DNA from: Coemansia sp. RSA 922
Taxonomy: Eukaryota; Kickxellomycota; Kickxellomycetes; Kickxellales; Kickxellaceae
DNA length: 12,443 nt
Direction of reading: 5' to 3'
Assembly (NCBI GenBank): GCA_027577415.1
Contig: JANBQS010000759.1
Location: 1-12,443, forward strand
Positions within the stretch are counted from its first letter, which is position 1, and every line of letters starts with the position of its first letter. The notes beneath the pieces were generated by a model. The model was not told the DNA's origin and did no database searches. It worked only from the letters and a program-made list of their open reading frames with translations. Shown here in pieces: positions 1 through 7,378 of the stretch. A program made the position numbers and the translations under genes.

Positions 1-539
1 TAGTGAGGAGCGCTTGGTGCTGGCTGGCGAGATACAATATCTCTGAGCCAAACACAATATCCACCTTGCCAATTTCACTTGCTTCGCTTCCCCTATATGT
101 AAATAATAAAACAGTTAGTAACATTATCTCAAGGCATTATTTGTAAGTTGTGTTGGGCTTACCATGTCAGCTCGCGTATTTCGATGCTCTGGCTAGGTAC
201 ATTGCGCTCGATATTGCGGCGCATAAACTGCAGGTACTCGCTCAGATCGGTCGCAACTACTCGACTCGCGCCTTGCAAGTGCGCGACTATAGATACCAAA
301 GCACTACCGGCACCAAGCTCCAGACATGATTTTTCTGTTACGCGTACTCGCTCAGCTATAAATTTTGCCATCAGGTAACTGCCGTCCCAGATCAAAAAGC
401 CAGTATTCTGATGTAAGCTAATGTCTTCTGAGGGCTGCTGGTCCAAGATAACTGTGTGCGGGCCAATAACAAACATACGCTCACGCTCGTGACGTCTATC
501 ATGATACGGGTTGCGATACCGCCACTTGACAAGCTCCAT
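1..539 (-). CDS. Protein-lysine methyltransferase, METTL21/EFM family (3' end beyond window)
   Basis: Seven-beta-strand SAM-dependent methyltransferase of the family-16 (METTL21/EFM) type; relatives methylate lysines of translation factors and chaperones in the cytoplasm. The substrate here cannot be told. Exon 1 is 163-539 and exon 2 is 1-92, joined in frame across a 70 bp intron. Visible motifs: the SAM-binding motif I LELGAGSALVSI at residues 73-84, the acidic TDL at 97-99 after strand 2, the family Trp at 126 formed exactly across the splice junction, and DIVFGSEILY just after it, which carries the (D/E)xx(Y/F) signature of this family. The N-terminal QNTGFLIWDGSYLMAKFI block (residues 45-62) matches the TG-xxxWxxxxxL region of the family. 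The start at 539 is the only ATG giving a family-like N terminus. The C terminus lies outside the window. Family call is firm; the specific orthologue is open. Confidence 0.88.
93..162 (-). other. Spliceosomal intron in methyltransferase gene
   Basis: Donor GTAAGC on the minus strand begins at 162 and the acceptor ATATAG ends at 93. A perfect TACTAAC branch site lies at 114-120, about 22 nt from the acceptor. Without splicing, the frame stops one codon past the junction (TGG TAA); with splicing it continues into the conserved DIVFGSEILY motif. This makes the intron well supported from sequence alone. Confidence 0.92.
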
Positions 540-639
540 TATAGTAAATAAAAAAAAACGACAGAAACAAAAAATATAACAAAAGATAATGTTTTGTATA
601 CGCAATCTTCTTGACTGATTGGCAGTAGTGGGAGTGCCA

Positions 640-1692
640 CTATTTGACTTTAATGATGATCTTGCCTGTGGCATGGCCAGCACGGCTCTCAGTAAAGGCA
701 GCGCGTACTCCTTCGTCAGTGAATGGATAAGTGTTGGAAATGACAGGGCAGAGCGCGCCACTAGCCAGCAAGGGGTTGAATGTGCGCTCGAGGTCCTCGC
801 CATCACAGCGCAGGACAATAAAGCAGTAGCGCACGTTCTTGGCTCTGAAACCACGAGTAAGGAACCAACCAGCACAATTCACAACAGTTTTAGCCACCGC
901 CAATTTGACCGATCCCAGCATGGACAGAGGCACGTTTTCCTGTCGGAAATGGTCCAAAGCATCGCCATCAGGCAGCATAGCCACCGACACAGCATTACCA
1001 TTGGGCTTGACAACCTTGTACAAGGTCGCGTCGCCAATAGTGTCGAATGCCACGTCAGCCACGCTGCCCAGCACTTGCGCGTAATCCTCTTTAGTGTAGT
1101 CGACTACTCGCGTAGCACCCATCTCGCGTGCCTTGTCGATTTTGGAAGTGGAAACTGTAGTGATAATCTCGCCAGCACCGAAATGCAGCTTAGCCAAGGC
1201 TAGCGCGAACATGCCTACGCCGCCCATACCGCCGCTGACAAACACAGTTTGCCCGCGCTCTAGTCCGCCCGCCTCCAGCGCCTGCTTAGCCGTCAGCCCC
1301 GCCAGCGGCACCGCTGCTGCTGCCTCATAGCCGACCGAGTCTGGAATTGGAGCCAACGCGCTTTCCTCAGCCACTACGTACTCGGCTATAGTCCCTACGT
1401 TTTCAGCGTGGACGCGTCCGTATACCCGATCGCCGACCTTGAAGCGCTCTACAGCTGAGCCCACCTCGGTTACTACTCCGGATACGTCGTAGCCGAGCTT
1501 GAGTGGGAATGGCTCGGGCAGGGCTATCGATAGCATGCCTTCAGCGCGCTTAAAATCAATAGGGTTGAGTGAGGCGGCGTGTACGGCGATCCCTACTTGG
1601 GTAGCTGTCGTCAGCACTGGGCGTGGCAGCTCAGTGATCTTAAACCCCGCTGGGTCGTGCGTATAGCGGGCGGCAGTTGCAGCTTTGTACAT
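640..1692 (-). CDS. Quinone oxidoreductase-like MDR protein (zinc-free, NAD(P)H-dependent)
   Basis: 350-residue member of the medium-chain dehydrogenase/reductase superfamily, quinone-oxidoreductase-like branch; relatives reduce quinones or enones with NADPH. The N-terminal GroES-like catalytic domain spans about residues 1-125, with the SLNPIDFKR motif at 41-49. The nucleotide-binding Rossmann domain follows, with its glycine motif SGGMGGVG at 153-160. The site where zinc alcohol dehydrogenases carry GHE reads GYDVSGVV (67-74), and the cysteine cluster of the structural zinc is not visible, so a zinc-independent enzyme is expected. Length matches the family. One exon, ATG at 1692, stop TAG at 640. 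The gene is 100 bp behind the methyltransferase start and 105 bp downstream of the kinase stop, so all three sit tandemly. Substrate is unknown; it may be a general reductase or an RTN4IP1-like relative. Confidence 0.9.
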   Translation of the reverse strand: MYKAATAARYTHDPAGFKITELPRPVLTTATQVGIAVHAASLNPIDFKRAEGMLSIALPEPFPLKLGYDVSGVVTEVGSAVERFKVGDRVYGRVHAENVGTIAEYVVAEESALAPIPDSVGYEAAAAVPLAGLTAKQALEAGGLERGQTVFVSGGMGGVGMFALALAKLHFGAGEIITTVSTSKIDKAREMGATRVVDYTKEDYAQVLGSVADVAFDTIGDATLYKVVKPNGNAVSVAMLPDGDALDHFRQENVPLSMLGSVKLAVAKTVVNCAGWFLTRGFRAKNVRYCFIVLRCDGEDLERTFNPLLASGALCPVISNTYPFTDEGVRAAFTESRAGHATGKIIIKVK

Positions 1693-1797
1693 TGTTAATA
1701 AAAAAAAGAGAGGGGTGTGGTGGGTGAAATTTCAAATAGTGGAGAGAGGAGAAAAGAGAGGGAAGTGGCATTCATCAGTGGATTATTTCCCCCCCTT
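1693..1797 (-). promoter_or_regulatory. Compact pyrimidine-rich promoter/5' UTR of the MDR gene
   Basis: Only 105 bp separate the kinase stop codon from the MDR start codon. On the coding (minus) strand this gap is strongly pyrimidine-rich, with CT-rich blocks at about 1700-1717 and 1739-1770. Such tracts precede many fungal start codons. The kinase 3' UTR and this promoter must overlap. No TATA box is visible. Confidence 0.45.
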
Positions 1798-3315
1798 TTA
1801 ACTCCTGCTACTGGCTCGGGAAAACGTCGGGGTGGACGATGCCGAAGTTGCAGGCGAGAGAAGCCCGTCGACGTCCATCTGGCTGGTGTGCTCGGTAATG
1901 ACGGCGCCCTGCTCGGGCCTGAGCAGATGCGCGGCAAGCGAGTGCAGCAGCCTGCGCTGGACCAGCCCCGGCAGCAGATTCCGCGATCCCATGCGGATCT
2001 CCTCGCCGCCACGCACGGCCCGAGCCGCGCCGGCCGACTCCAAGGGCGCCACGTCAGCGTCTCTCTTGTCGGGCGTCGTGGCTGTGATGCCCAGCGGATT
2101 TCTCGGCGACACTCCCCCGCCTTCCATCGCCGATGACGCGCTGTGGATGCTGCCACTGGCGCTCTCCACTTGCACGTGGGGAATGCTCTCGTTGCGCGAC
2201 GGCGGAGGCGTGGCCGAGTGCGACGATGTGTCGGCGGTGGGCGTAAACTGCGAGATGCTCCGGCTGTCGTTGGGCCGCGGCGTCGCTGGCGTGGCCATTG
2301 AGCCGCAGTCACGCGAATCGCTGTCGTCGTAGCCGCTGTCGCTGGTGGCTGCGACCCTGAACACGTGCGGCAGGGACGGCGAGACCGGCGGCATGACCAT
2401 GCGCGTGCGACCCTGCAGCCAGGGATGGTCCAGAGCTTGTTTGGCAGTCATGCGCTTGTCGGGGCTGTAGACCAGCAGCGCCGCAATAAAGTGCTGGGCA
2501 GCCGGCGATATGTGGCGCCACTGATCCTCGGGCTCAAACGCGTAGTCGCAGGAGACGACGGCATGCGCTTCGGCTCGCGCGTTGTCTCGCTCGAATGGCG
2601 TGTGGCCGCAGAGGACAAAGTAGGCGACGACGCCGACTGCCCACATGTCGACGGGCTTGCCGTATCCCATTTTCAGCACCATTTCGGGCGCCATGTACCC
2701 GGGCGTGCCGCAGTGCGCAGTTAGCACGCGGCTGTTCTCGCCGGCGCTGGACGACGCGTCGATGATGCTCGACATGCCAAAGTCGGCAATCACCAGGGCG
2801 CTGTCGGCGGCCGGCGTCTTGAACAGGCAGTTTTCGGCCTTGAGGTCGCGATGCACAATGCCGTGCATGTGCAGAAAGCTGACGCCCTCGACGATCTGCC
2901 GCATGACTTGCGCCGCGTCATGCTCGGTAAACGCTGGCGTGCGACACAAAATGTGCTCGAACAGCTCGCCGCCCGTGCACAGCTCGGTGATCAGGTACAC
3001 GTTGTGTGGCGTCTCAAAGTAGTCGACCAGCGTGAGTATGTTTTCGTGCTTGCGCGACAGCCGCTTGAGGATGTTGATCTCGCTGGGCACCGCTAGCAGA
3101 TGCTGCTCGCGCATGAGCTGCTTGCTGATGATCTTGCCCGCATAGTGCTCGCCCGTTGTTATGTGCACCATTTCTCGCACCACTGCGTATGTGCCGCTGC
3201 CCAGTATCCGTCCTGTGCGGTACTTGCACGGCATAATTGTCAGCTGTATCTCTGCTAGAGATGGCTGCTGCTGCTGCACTTGTGTACTATTATCGAGACT
3301 AGAGGTGGCCGGCAT
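1798..3315 (-). CDS. CaMK-type serine/threonine protein kinase
   Basis: Predicted 505-residue kinase with a complete catalytic domain at about residues 30-302: glycine loop GSGTYAVV (39-46), the AGK lysine (Lys61), HRDLKAEN catalytic loop (Asp157), DFG (Asp178), and GTPGYMAPE closing the activation segment. The hydrophobic CTGGELF and DMWAVGVVAYFVLCGHTPF signatures place it with calcium/calmodulin-dependent kinases (yeast Cmk1/Cmk2, Rck, animal CaMKI). HRDLKAEN replaces the usual HRDLKPEN. The ~200-residue C-terminal tail is Ser/Thr/Pro-rich; no clear autoinhibitory/calmodulin helix sits straight after the kinase domain, but a basic amphipathic stretch (NLLPGLVQRRLLHSLAAHLL) lies at about 446-465. 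I chose ATG 3315: the frame is open 21 codons further to 3378, but that extension is a hydrophobic translation of AT-rich leader. No intron is needed. Subfamily assignment is less certain than kinase identity. Confidence 0.9.
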   Translation of the reverse strand: MPATSSLDNSTQVQQQQPSLAEIQLTIMPCKYRTGRILGSGTYAVVREMVHITTGEHYAGKIISKQLMREQHLLAVPSEINILKRLSRKHENILTLVDYFETPHNVYLITELCTGGELFEHILCRTPAFTEHDAAQVMRQIVEGVSFLHMHGIVHRDLKAENCLFKTPAADSALVIADFGMSSIIDASSSAGENSRVLTAHCGTPGYMAPEMVLKMGYGKPVDMWAVGVVAYFVLCGHTPFERDNARAEAHAVVSCDYAFEPEDQWRHISPAAQHFIAALLVYSPDKRMTAKQALDHPWLQGRTRMVMPPVSPSLPHVFRVAATSDSGYDDSDSRDCGSMATPATPRPNDSRSISQFTPTADTSSHSATPPPSRNESIPHVQVESASGSIHSASSAMEGGGVSPRNPLGITATTPDKRDADVAPLESAGAARAVRGGEEIRMGSRNLLPGLVQRRLLHSLAAHLLRPEQGAVITEHTSQMDVDGLLSPATSASSTPTFSRASSRS

Positions 3316-3623
3316 CGGTAAAAGAATAAAATAATGTACACTATAGAGTTGAAAATGCCAGAGAAAGAAGACGTGCAAAGCTTGGCGCGATAGAGATACC
3401 CGGGCATTAATTGACCTTATCGCACAGACGCATGAGAGGCGCCGCCACTTTGTCTGCTCGTCTCCGAGCTTGCAAATTTATGATCAATGCTGACGACGTC
3501 ACAAGTTTGAAAAATTATCTGATCAAAGACCTCCTTAAAAAACAAAGCCACTTCTTTCTTTCGCTCTGCTCCTTTTAGAATCACTTTTCTCTATTTTAAA
3601 TTTCTTTACAGCTTTTTTTTGAA
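3316..3623. promoter_or_regulatory. Head-to-head promoter between kinase and UFD1
   Basis: A 308 bp spacer separates the divergent kinase (minus) and UFD1 (plus) starts. It contains CGACGTCA at 3494-3501, a 7/8 match to the CRE/ATF palindrome TGACGTCA, and a pyrimidine-rich run (3549-3575) on the UFD1 coding strand. No canonical TATA box is evident. Shared regulation of the two genes is possible but not shown by the sequence. Confidence 0.4.
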
Positions 3624-4694
3624 ATGTACGCTGACGATGATGGTGATAATTTCGGCTTTGGCGGATTCGGCGGGACATTTGGACATCAGCGGCCGGGCGG
3701 ACTCCGCATGCGTCAGCGCCAGTTCTCGCGCTACTACAGCGCCTATCCAGTAGCCGCCTACCCAGGGAACAAGGCAGACGCAAACTACGGCGGCAAGATA
3801 TTCATGCCTGCATCTGCTCTCGAGGAGCTAAGTCGCCTAGAGATTGTATACCCAATGCTGTTCAAGCTAGAGAACGACGAGGCCGCTACCAGTAGGCGCA
3901 CGCACTGCGGAGTGCTCGAGTTTACGGCAGAGGAGGGCCGTGTATACCTGCCGCAATGGATGATGGAGACACTGGATCTGTCGCCCGGCTCGCCTGTTAA
4001 AGTGCTTAATGTGGCCTTGCTGCATGGATCGTTGGTTAAGCTGCAGCCGCAGTCGACGGACTTTTTGGACATTTCTGATCACCGCGCAGTGCTCGAGAAC
4101 GCTCTGCGCAAATTTTCTGCTATGACTGTTGGCGACATTGTTACTATCGAGTATAATAACCGCGAGTACCGTATTGCTGTCCTGGAGACCAAGCCCTCGC
4201 CATCTGCCATCAACATTGTCGAGACTGATTTGAGCGTCGATTTTGCCGCCCCCGTCGGCTATGTCGAGCCCAATGTCCGCGCACCCAGCGGTAGCAGCAA
4301 TCACTCTATGGCCGTTGATGGCAATAGCCGTCCGTCGAGTAGTATTGCCAAGGATATTCGTCAAAAGGAAGAGGCTGCCAAGAGCGAGCTCTCCAGTAGT
4401 CGCTTTGCTGCATTCCGCGGGTCCGGATTCAGACTCAGCAAGGATAGCAAGGCTAATGCGTCGGCGACGTCGCTACGGTCGTATGCAAGCACGCCCGATG
4501 ACAATCCACAAGTAGCTGCTACAGATAGCTCTCAAGAGCAGCCAGTGGCGCTGGACTTGCCCATTGGCACGCTGTTCTTTGGCTATGATCTCGTGCCGCC
4601 TCCTGGATCTGAGCTCGACGATAGCACTGATAAAAGTGAGGCAGACAAGTTCCAAGGCAAGGGCCAAGTGCTACGTCAGCGCCGCAAGCGCTAA
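3624..4694 (+). CDS. UFD1: UFD1: ubiquitin-binding adaptor of Cdc48/p97-Npl4
   Basis: 356-residue orthologue of Ufd1. With Npl4 it recruits polyubiquitinated substrates to the Cdc48/p97 ATPase for ER-associated and nuclear/cytosolic degradation. The conserved UT3 domain (double-psi barrel plus lower lobe) runs from about 35 to 216, with GGKIFMPASALEELSRL (56-72), YPMLFKL (76-82), THCGVLEF (93-100), YLPQWMM (108-114), QPQSTDFLDI (141-150) and AVLENALRKF (155-164), all closely matching family signatures. Two SHP-type Cdc48-binding boxes FxGxGxxL are visible at 264-271 and 343-350, the second at the extreme C terminus as in animal UFD1. The LPIGTLFFGYDLVPP segment (312-326) is in the place and style of the Npl4-binding motif. 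The N-terminal 20 residues are Gly/Phe/Asp-rich. One exon; ATG 3624 is the first in frame and lies at a family-like distance from the domain. Confidence 0.96.
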   Translation: MYADDDGDNFGFGGFGGTFGHQRPGGLRMRQRQFSRYYSAYPVAAYPGNKADANYGGKIFMPASALEELSRLEIVYPMLFKLENDEAATSRRTHCGVLEFTAEEGRVYLPQWMMETLDLSPGSPVKVLNVALLHGSLVKLQPQSTDFLDISDHRAVLENALRKFSAMTVGDIVTIEYNNREYRIAVLETKPSPSAINIVETDLSVDFAAPVGYVEPNVRAPSGSSNHSMAVDGNSRPSSSIAKDIRQKEEAAKSELSSSRFAAFRGSGFRLSKDSKANASATSLRSYASTPDDNPQVAATDSSQEQPVALDLPIGTLFFGYDLVPPPGSELDDSTDKSEADKFQGKGQVLRQRRKR

Positions 4695-5144
4695 AAGAAA
4701 AGGATCAACCTAGCTTAATGTCACTGTGCCAAATTAAATTTCCATGAAGAATTGTTTTTTTTTATTGACACCAACCGTATCTCGGATACAAAAAAGCTAC
4801 TGAAAGTGCTAGCTGCTGGGAAAAGGCCTTGCGGGAAAAAAAACTCGAACGAAAGAGTCCGCATCTCTTACTATTTTTTAATTATTATCTCCCCCAACGA
4901 TAACCTTCTTTGGGAGCTCCGCACTTTTTATGCATGTGCCTCTTTTTTTTCTCGCAGGTCTGGCCGAAATATACCACGTTTTAGACAGTGTGAAGAATGG
5001 CATAGAGCCTAATCATAACAGGCTTACTGCAGTTGTTGCGCAGACCAGACCACTTTATTATATCTTTTACTGCTTGTGCATCTGCTTCGATCCCTGCAAG
5101 TGCTAGATAGATAACTGACTCTTCTCTATAGTACACGCATCAGT
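4695..5144. other. Spacer with no gene found; one CACGTT element
   Basis: This 450 bp stretch follows UFD1 and holds A/T runs and short open frames without recognisable products. It must contain the UFD1 3' UTR, but no exact AATAAA is seen. CACGTT at 4975-4980 (context CCACGTTTTA) resembles the lower-affinity Pho4 core of yeast, but is about 730 bp from the phosphate transporter start, so its role is doubtful. I see no tRNA or other RNA gene. Confidence 0.4.
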
Positions 5145-5508
5145 ATGATTTTTCTTTTATCGATTGTTCTATGCTTGTGCATCGGTAACTCGGGCCTGTC
5201 AAATGGCCCGCTGGGGAAGGGTGATCGCAAGATTAGCAGCGAGTAAGTCCATCGCGGAACTTTGAGCAACCTGAGAAAAAATATCCTATCGTTACTTTAG
5301 CCAAGGGCCGTTTTGTGTTGCCGCACGTGTGTTGTCTGCCGCCTCCCAATTCGCCTACTCACTATTACCCCATTTGCACAACCAAGCCAAGAACAACTCA
5401 GTCGTCGTTGTCGCCGCACCAAATAAGGGAGGGAGGTACACTGTATATTCCATTCCGCAACAGCCGCCTCTCCCCCCCTCCACGCCTCCCCACCTCGTGG
5501 TCATATAA
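5145..5508 (+). CDS. Candidate two-exon small secreted protein (speculative)
   Basis: A possible 101-residue product not recognised by family. Exon 1 (5145-5242) encodes a signal-peptide-like N terminus, MIFLLSIVLCLCIGNSG, then a short polar stretch. It ends at a consensus donor GTAAGT (5243). The acceptor TTTAG ends at 5300, giving a 58 bp intron similar in size to the proven one here. Exon 2 (5301-5508) stays open for 69 codons and contains an NNS glycosylation sequon, a VVVVAAP stretch and a Pro-rich tail, ending at TAA 5506-5508. Against it: no TACTAAC branch site, no homologue known to me, the stop codon lies inside the TATA box of the phosphate transporter, and the CACGTG element lies inside exon 2. 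It may be chance openness in promoter DNA. Confidence 0.25.
5324..5329. promoter_or_regulatory. CACGTG element, candidate Pho4-type phosphate-response site
   Basis: The palindromic E-box CACGTG is the high-affinity core bound by Pho4-like bHLH regulators that switch on PHO84 under phosphate starvation in yeast. Here it lies 379 bp upstream of the start codon of a PHO84-type gene and about 175 bp upstream of its TATA box, a normal activator distance. Other bHLH factors (for example Cbf1 type) share this core, so the regulator is inferred. Confidence 0.5.
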
Positions 5509-5509
5509 A
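5504..5509 (+). promoter_or_regulatory. TATA box of first phosphate transporter gene
   Basis: TATAAA in the context TCATATAAAGCG, 199 bp before the start codon at 5708. The downstream leader is pyrimidine-rich (CTCTTT, CCTCTTGTCC), as expected around fungal start sites. No comparable TATAAA precedes the second copy at a useful distance. Confidence 0.55.
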
Positions 5510-5707
5510 GCGCTATCCCTTGCCTTGTCCAAGGGATGTTACTGTCTCTTTGAAAAATATAGAATCCTCCCTCTTGTCCAGAGACGCTCAGTAGCCAACC
5601 CTTCTCTCCATCGTGCTCTGTTCTGCGACTCCTGTTCGCCCCATTCCATTTTGTCATAATACCCGTTTTTATATTCTATCTAGACTAATTGTGTCCCTCT
5701 TTTTCGA

Positions 5708-7378
5708 ATGAGCTTCCACAACTCCAGCAGCGCTGCTGATATATCCGAGATCGAAAAGGCTCGGTTCGTCGATGATGCTGCTGCCTCAGGCCTCAATATG
5801 GACAAGCGTGATCTCGAGTTGCTGCAGCGTCAGCGTGAGCTCGAAGATCTCGACAACACGACCAAAACCAACTGGGAGATGATCAAGAAGCTTACTGTTT
5901 GCGGTGTGGCCTTTCTAAACGACGCCTACGACATGTTTGCCATTAACATCGTCGCCATGATGCTCGGCTTTGTATACTACCACGACGCCCCTGGAAGCGA
6001 GCAGAACACTGTGCCCAAGAAGTGGGATACGCTCATCAAGATTGCTGTACAGATTGGCTGCCTCTTGGGTCAGCTCATCATGGGTCGTCTCGGCGACAAG
6101 GTCGGTCGGACCACGGTCTACTCTGCAGGTCTGATGATTGCTATCGTTACAACCATCGCTTCGGCGTTCTCTAGCAGCATGGTTAAGGGCTTCAACGTCT
6201 TTGTCGTCCTGTTCATATGGCGCGTATTGCTCGGATTCGGTATTGGATCTGACTACCCACTGACGGCGACTATTGTCTCAGAGTATGCCAGCGTGCACAA
6301 CCGTGGCAAGCTTATCGCGGCGGTATTCTCGTGCCAGGGTTTCGGTAATGTCATGGCTCCTATCGTTGGCATCATAGTCACCGCGTGCTTCAAGAGCAGC
6401 ATCGACACCGACGTACTGTACCTGGACTACGTCTGGCGCATCATCATCGGCATTGGCTGCGTCCCGGGAGTTGCCACTCTGTACTGGCGCCTGACCATGG
6501 AGGACTCTAAGCGCTTCCAGCTCGAGACCGCCAAGGCCGCCGCTGCTACCGCCGACGAAGAGATGCTGCGCGAAAAGCTCTTGGCCAAACAGCAGTATGC
6601 CGAGGGCCGTGGTATCGAGGCCAACTCCGTCGCTCACACTCCTGCCGAGCCAACAGAGACTTTCACTCCTACCATTCGCCGCGCCAAGACATTTACACAG
6701 TATTTCAGCGAGTGGCGTCATCTCAAGGTTCTTTTGGGCACGTCTATCGCCTGGTTTGCTCTGGATGTAGCGTTCTACGGTATCAACCTTAACAGTTCCA
6801 TCGTCATTGACGCCATCGGTTTTGCTGGCGACATCAAGAACGACAAGCCATCGAAATTCATCATCCGCAATTGTCTGGGTAACATTATCATCAACCTCCT
6901 CGGCTCCGTTCCCGGCTACTGGATTGCAGTGTTTACTATCGAGCGCCTTGGTCGAATCAAAATTCAGCTCATGGGCTTTGCCGCACTTACTGTCCTGTAT
7001 ATTGTACTGGGCTTTGCGTACCACCAGATCCTGGACAAGTCGGTGGCTGGTTTTATCGTGTTGTTCACATGCGCTCAGCTGTTCCAAAACTTTGGCCCCA
7101 ACGTTACGACATTCGTCATCCCCGGCGAAGTATTCCCTACTCGCTTCCGTTCTACGGCCCACGGCATTTCGGCGGCTATGGGCAAGCTGGGCGCTATTGT
7201 CGCTCAGGGTGGCTTTATGCAGCTCAAAGATATTGGCGGCAAGAACGCCTTTATCGATCGTCTCCTCCAAATCTTTGCGCTCTTCATGTTGATTGGCTTC
7301 TTTGTCACCTTCTGGATCCCAGAGTCCAAGGGAAAGACTCTTGAGGAGATTTGCGACGAAAGCGAGGAGTACTACTAA
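5708..7378 (+). CDS. PHO84: H+/phosphate symporter, PHO84 type (copy 1)
   Basis: 556-residue major facilitator (phosphate:H+ symporter family), predicted plasma membrane, importing inorganic phosphate with protons. After a hydrophilic N terminus, TM1 carries NDAYDMFAINIV (71-82). The loop 2-3 signature GRLGDKVGR is at 126-134 and the family signature GSDYPLTATIVSE at 180-192 (G-D-Y-P-L-S in many relatives). Residues that bind phosphate in the fungal PiPT structure have visible counterparts by alignment: Tyr183, Gln210, Trp349, Asp353, Tyr357 and Asn465. The central cytoplasmic loop is about 262-335, Ala/Glu-rich. The second half has FQNFGPNVTTFVIPGEVFPTRFRSTAHG-type conservation (459-485), nearly as in yeast Pho84, and ends with the family's KGKTLEEI (541-548). 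One exon; ATG 5708 follows a TATA box and pyrimidine-rich leader. It is the upstream member of a tandem pair. Confidence 0.95.
   Translation: MSFHNSSSAADISEIEKARFVDDAAASGLNMDKRDLELLQRQRELEDLDNTTKTNWEMIKKLTVCGVAFLNDAYDMFAINIVAMMLGFVYYHDAPGSEQNTVPKKWDTLIKIAVQIGCLLGQLIMGRLGDKVGRTTVYSAGLMIAIVTTIASAFSSSMVKGFNVFVVLFIWRVLLGFGIGSDYPLTATIVSEYASVHNRGKLIAAVFSCQGFGNVMAPIVGIIVTACFKSSIDTDVLYLDYVWRIIIGIGCVPGVATLYWRLTMEDSKRFQLETAKAAAATADEEMLREKLLAKQQYAEGRGIEANSVAHTPAEPTETFTPTIRRAKTFTQYFSEWRHLKVLLGTSIAWFALDVAFYGINLNSSIVIDAIGFAGDIKNDKPSKFIIRNCLGNIIINLLGSVPGYWIAVFTIERLGRIKIQLMGFAALTVLYIVLGFAYHQILDKSVAGFIVLFTCAQLFQNFGPNVTTFVIPGEVFPTRFRSTAHGISAAMGKLGAIVAQGGFMQLKDIGGKNAFIDRLLQIFALFMLIGFFVTFWIPESKGKTLEEICDESEEYY

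Noticed and set aside
540..875. N-terminal extension of the methyltransferase frame up to 875
   Set aside because: This part overlaps the MDR coding sequence in another frame and reads AT-rich spacer; the ATG at 539 gives the family-like protein.
619..1203. Plus-strand open frame of 194 codons opposite the MDR gene
   Set aside because: It overlaps the conserved oxidoreductase frame and encodes nothing recognisable.
1695..2312. Minus-strand Arg/Pro-rich frame of 205 codons inside the kinase tail
   Set aside because: It is the alternate frame of GC-rich Ser/Thr/Pro coding DNA; the kinase frame continues unbroken to its stop.
3316..3378. Upstream ATG at 3378 for the kinase
   Set aside because: The 21 extra residues are hydrophobic and come from AT-rich leader; a kinase of this class has no need of such an N terminus.
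4695..5144. Possible tRNA or other small RNA gene downstream of UFD1
   Set aside because: No T-loop-like GTTCRANYC box with matching acceptor arms was found on either strand.
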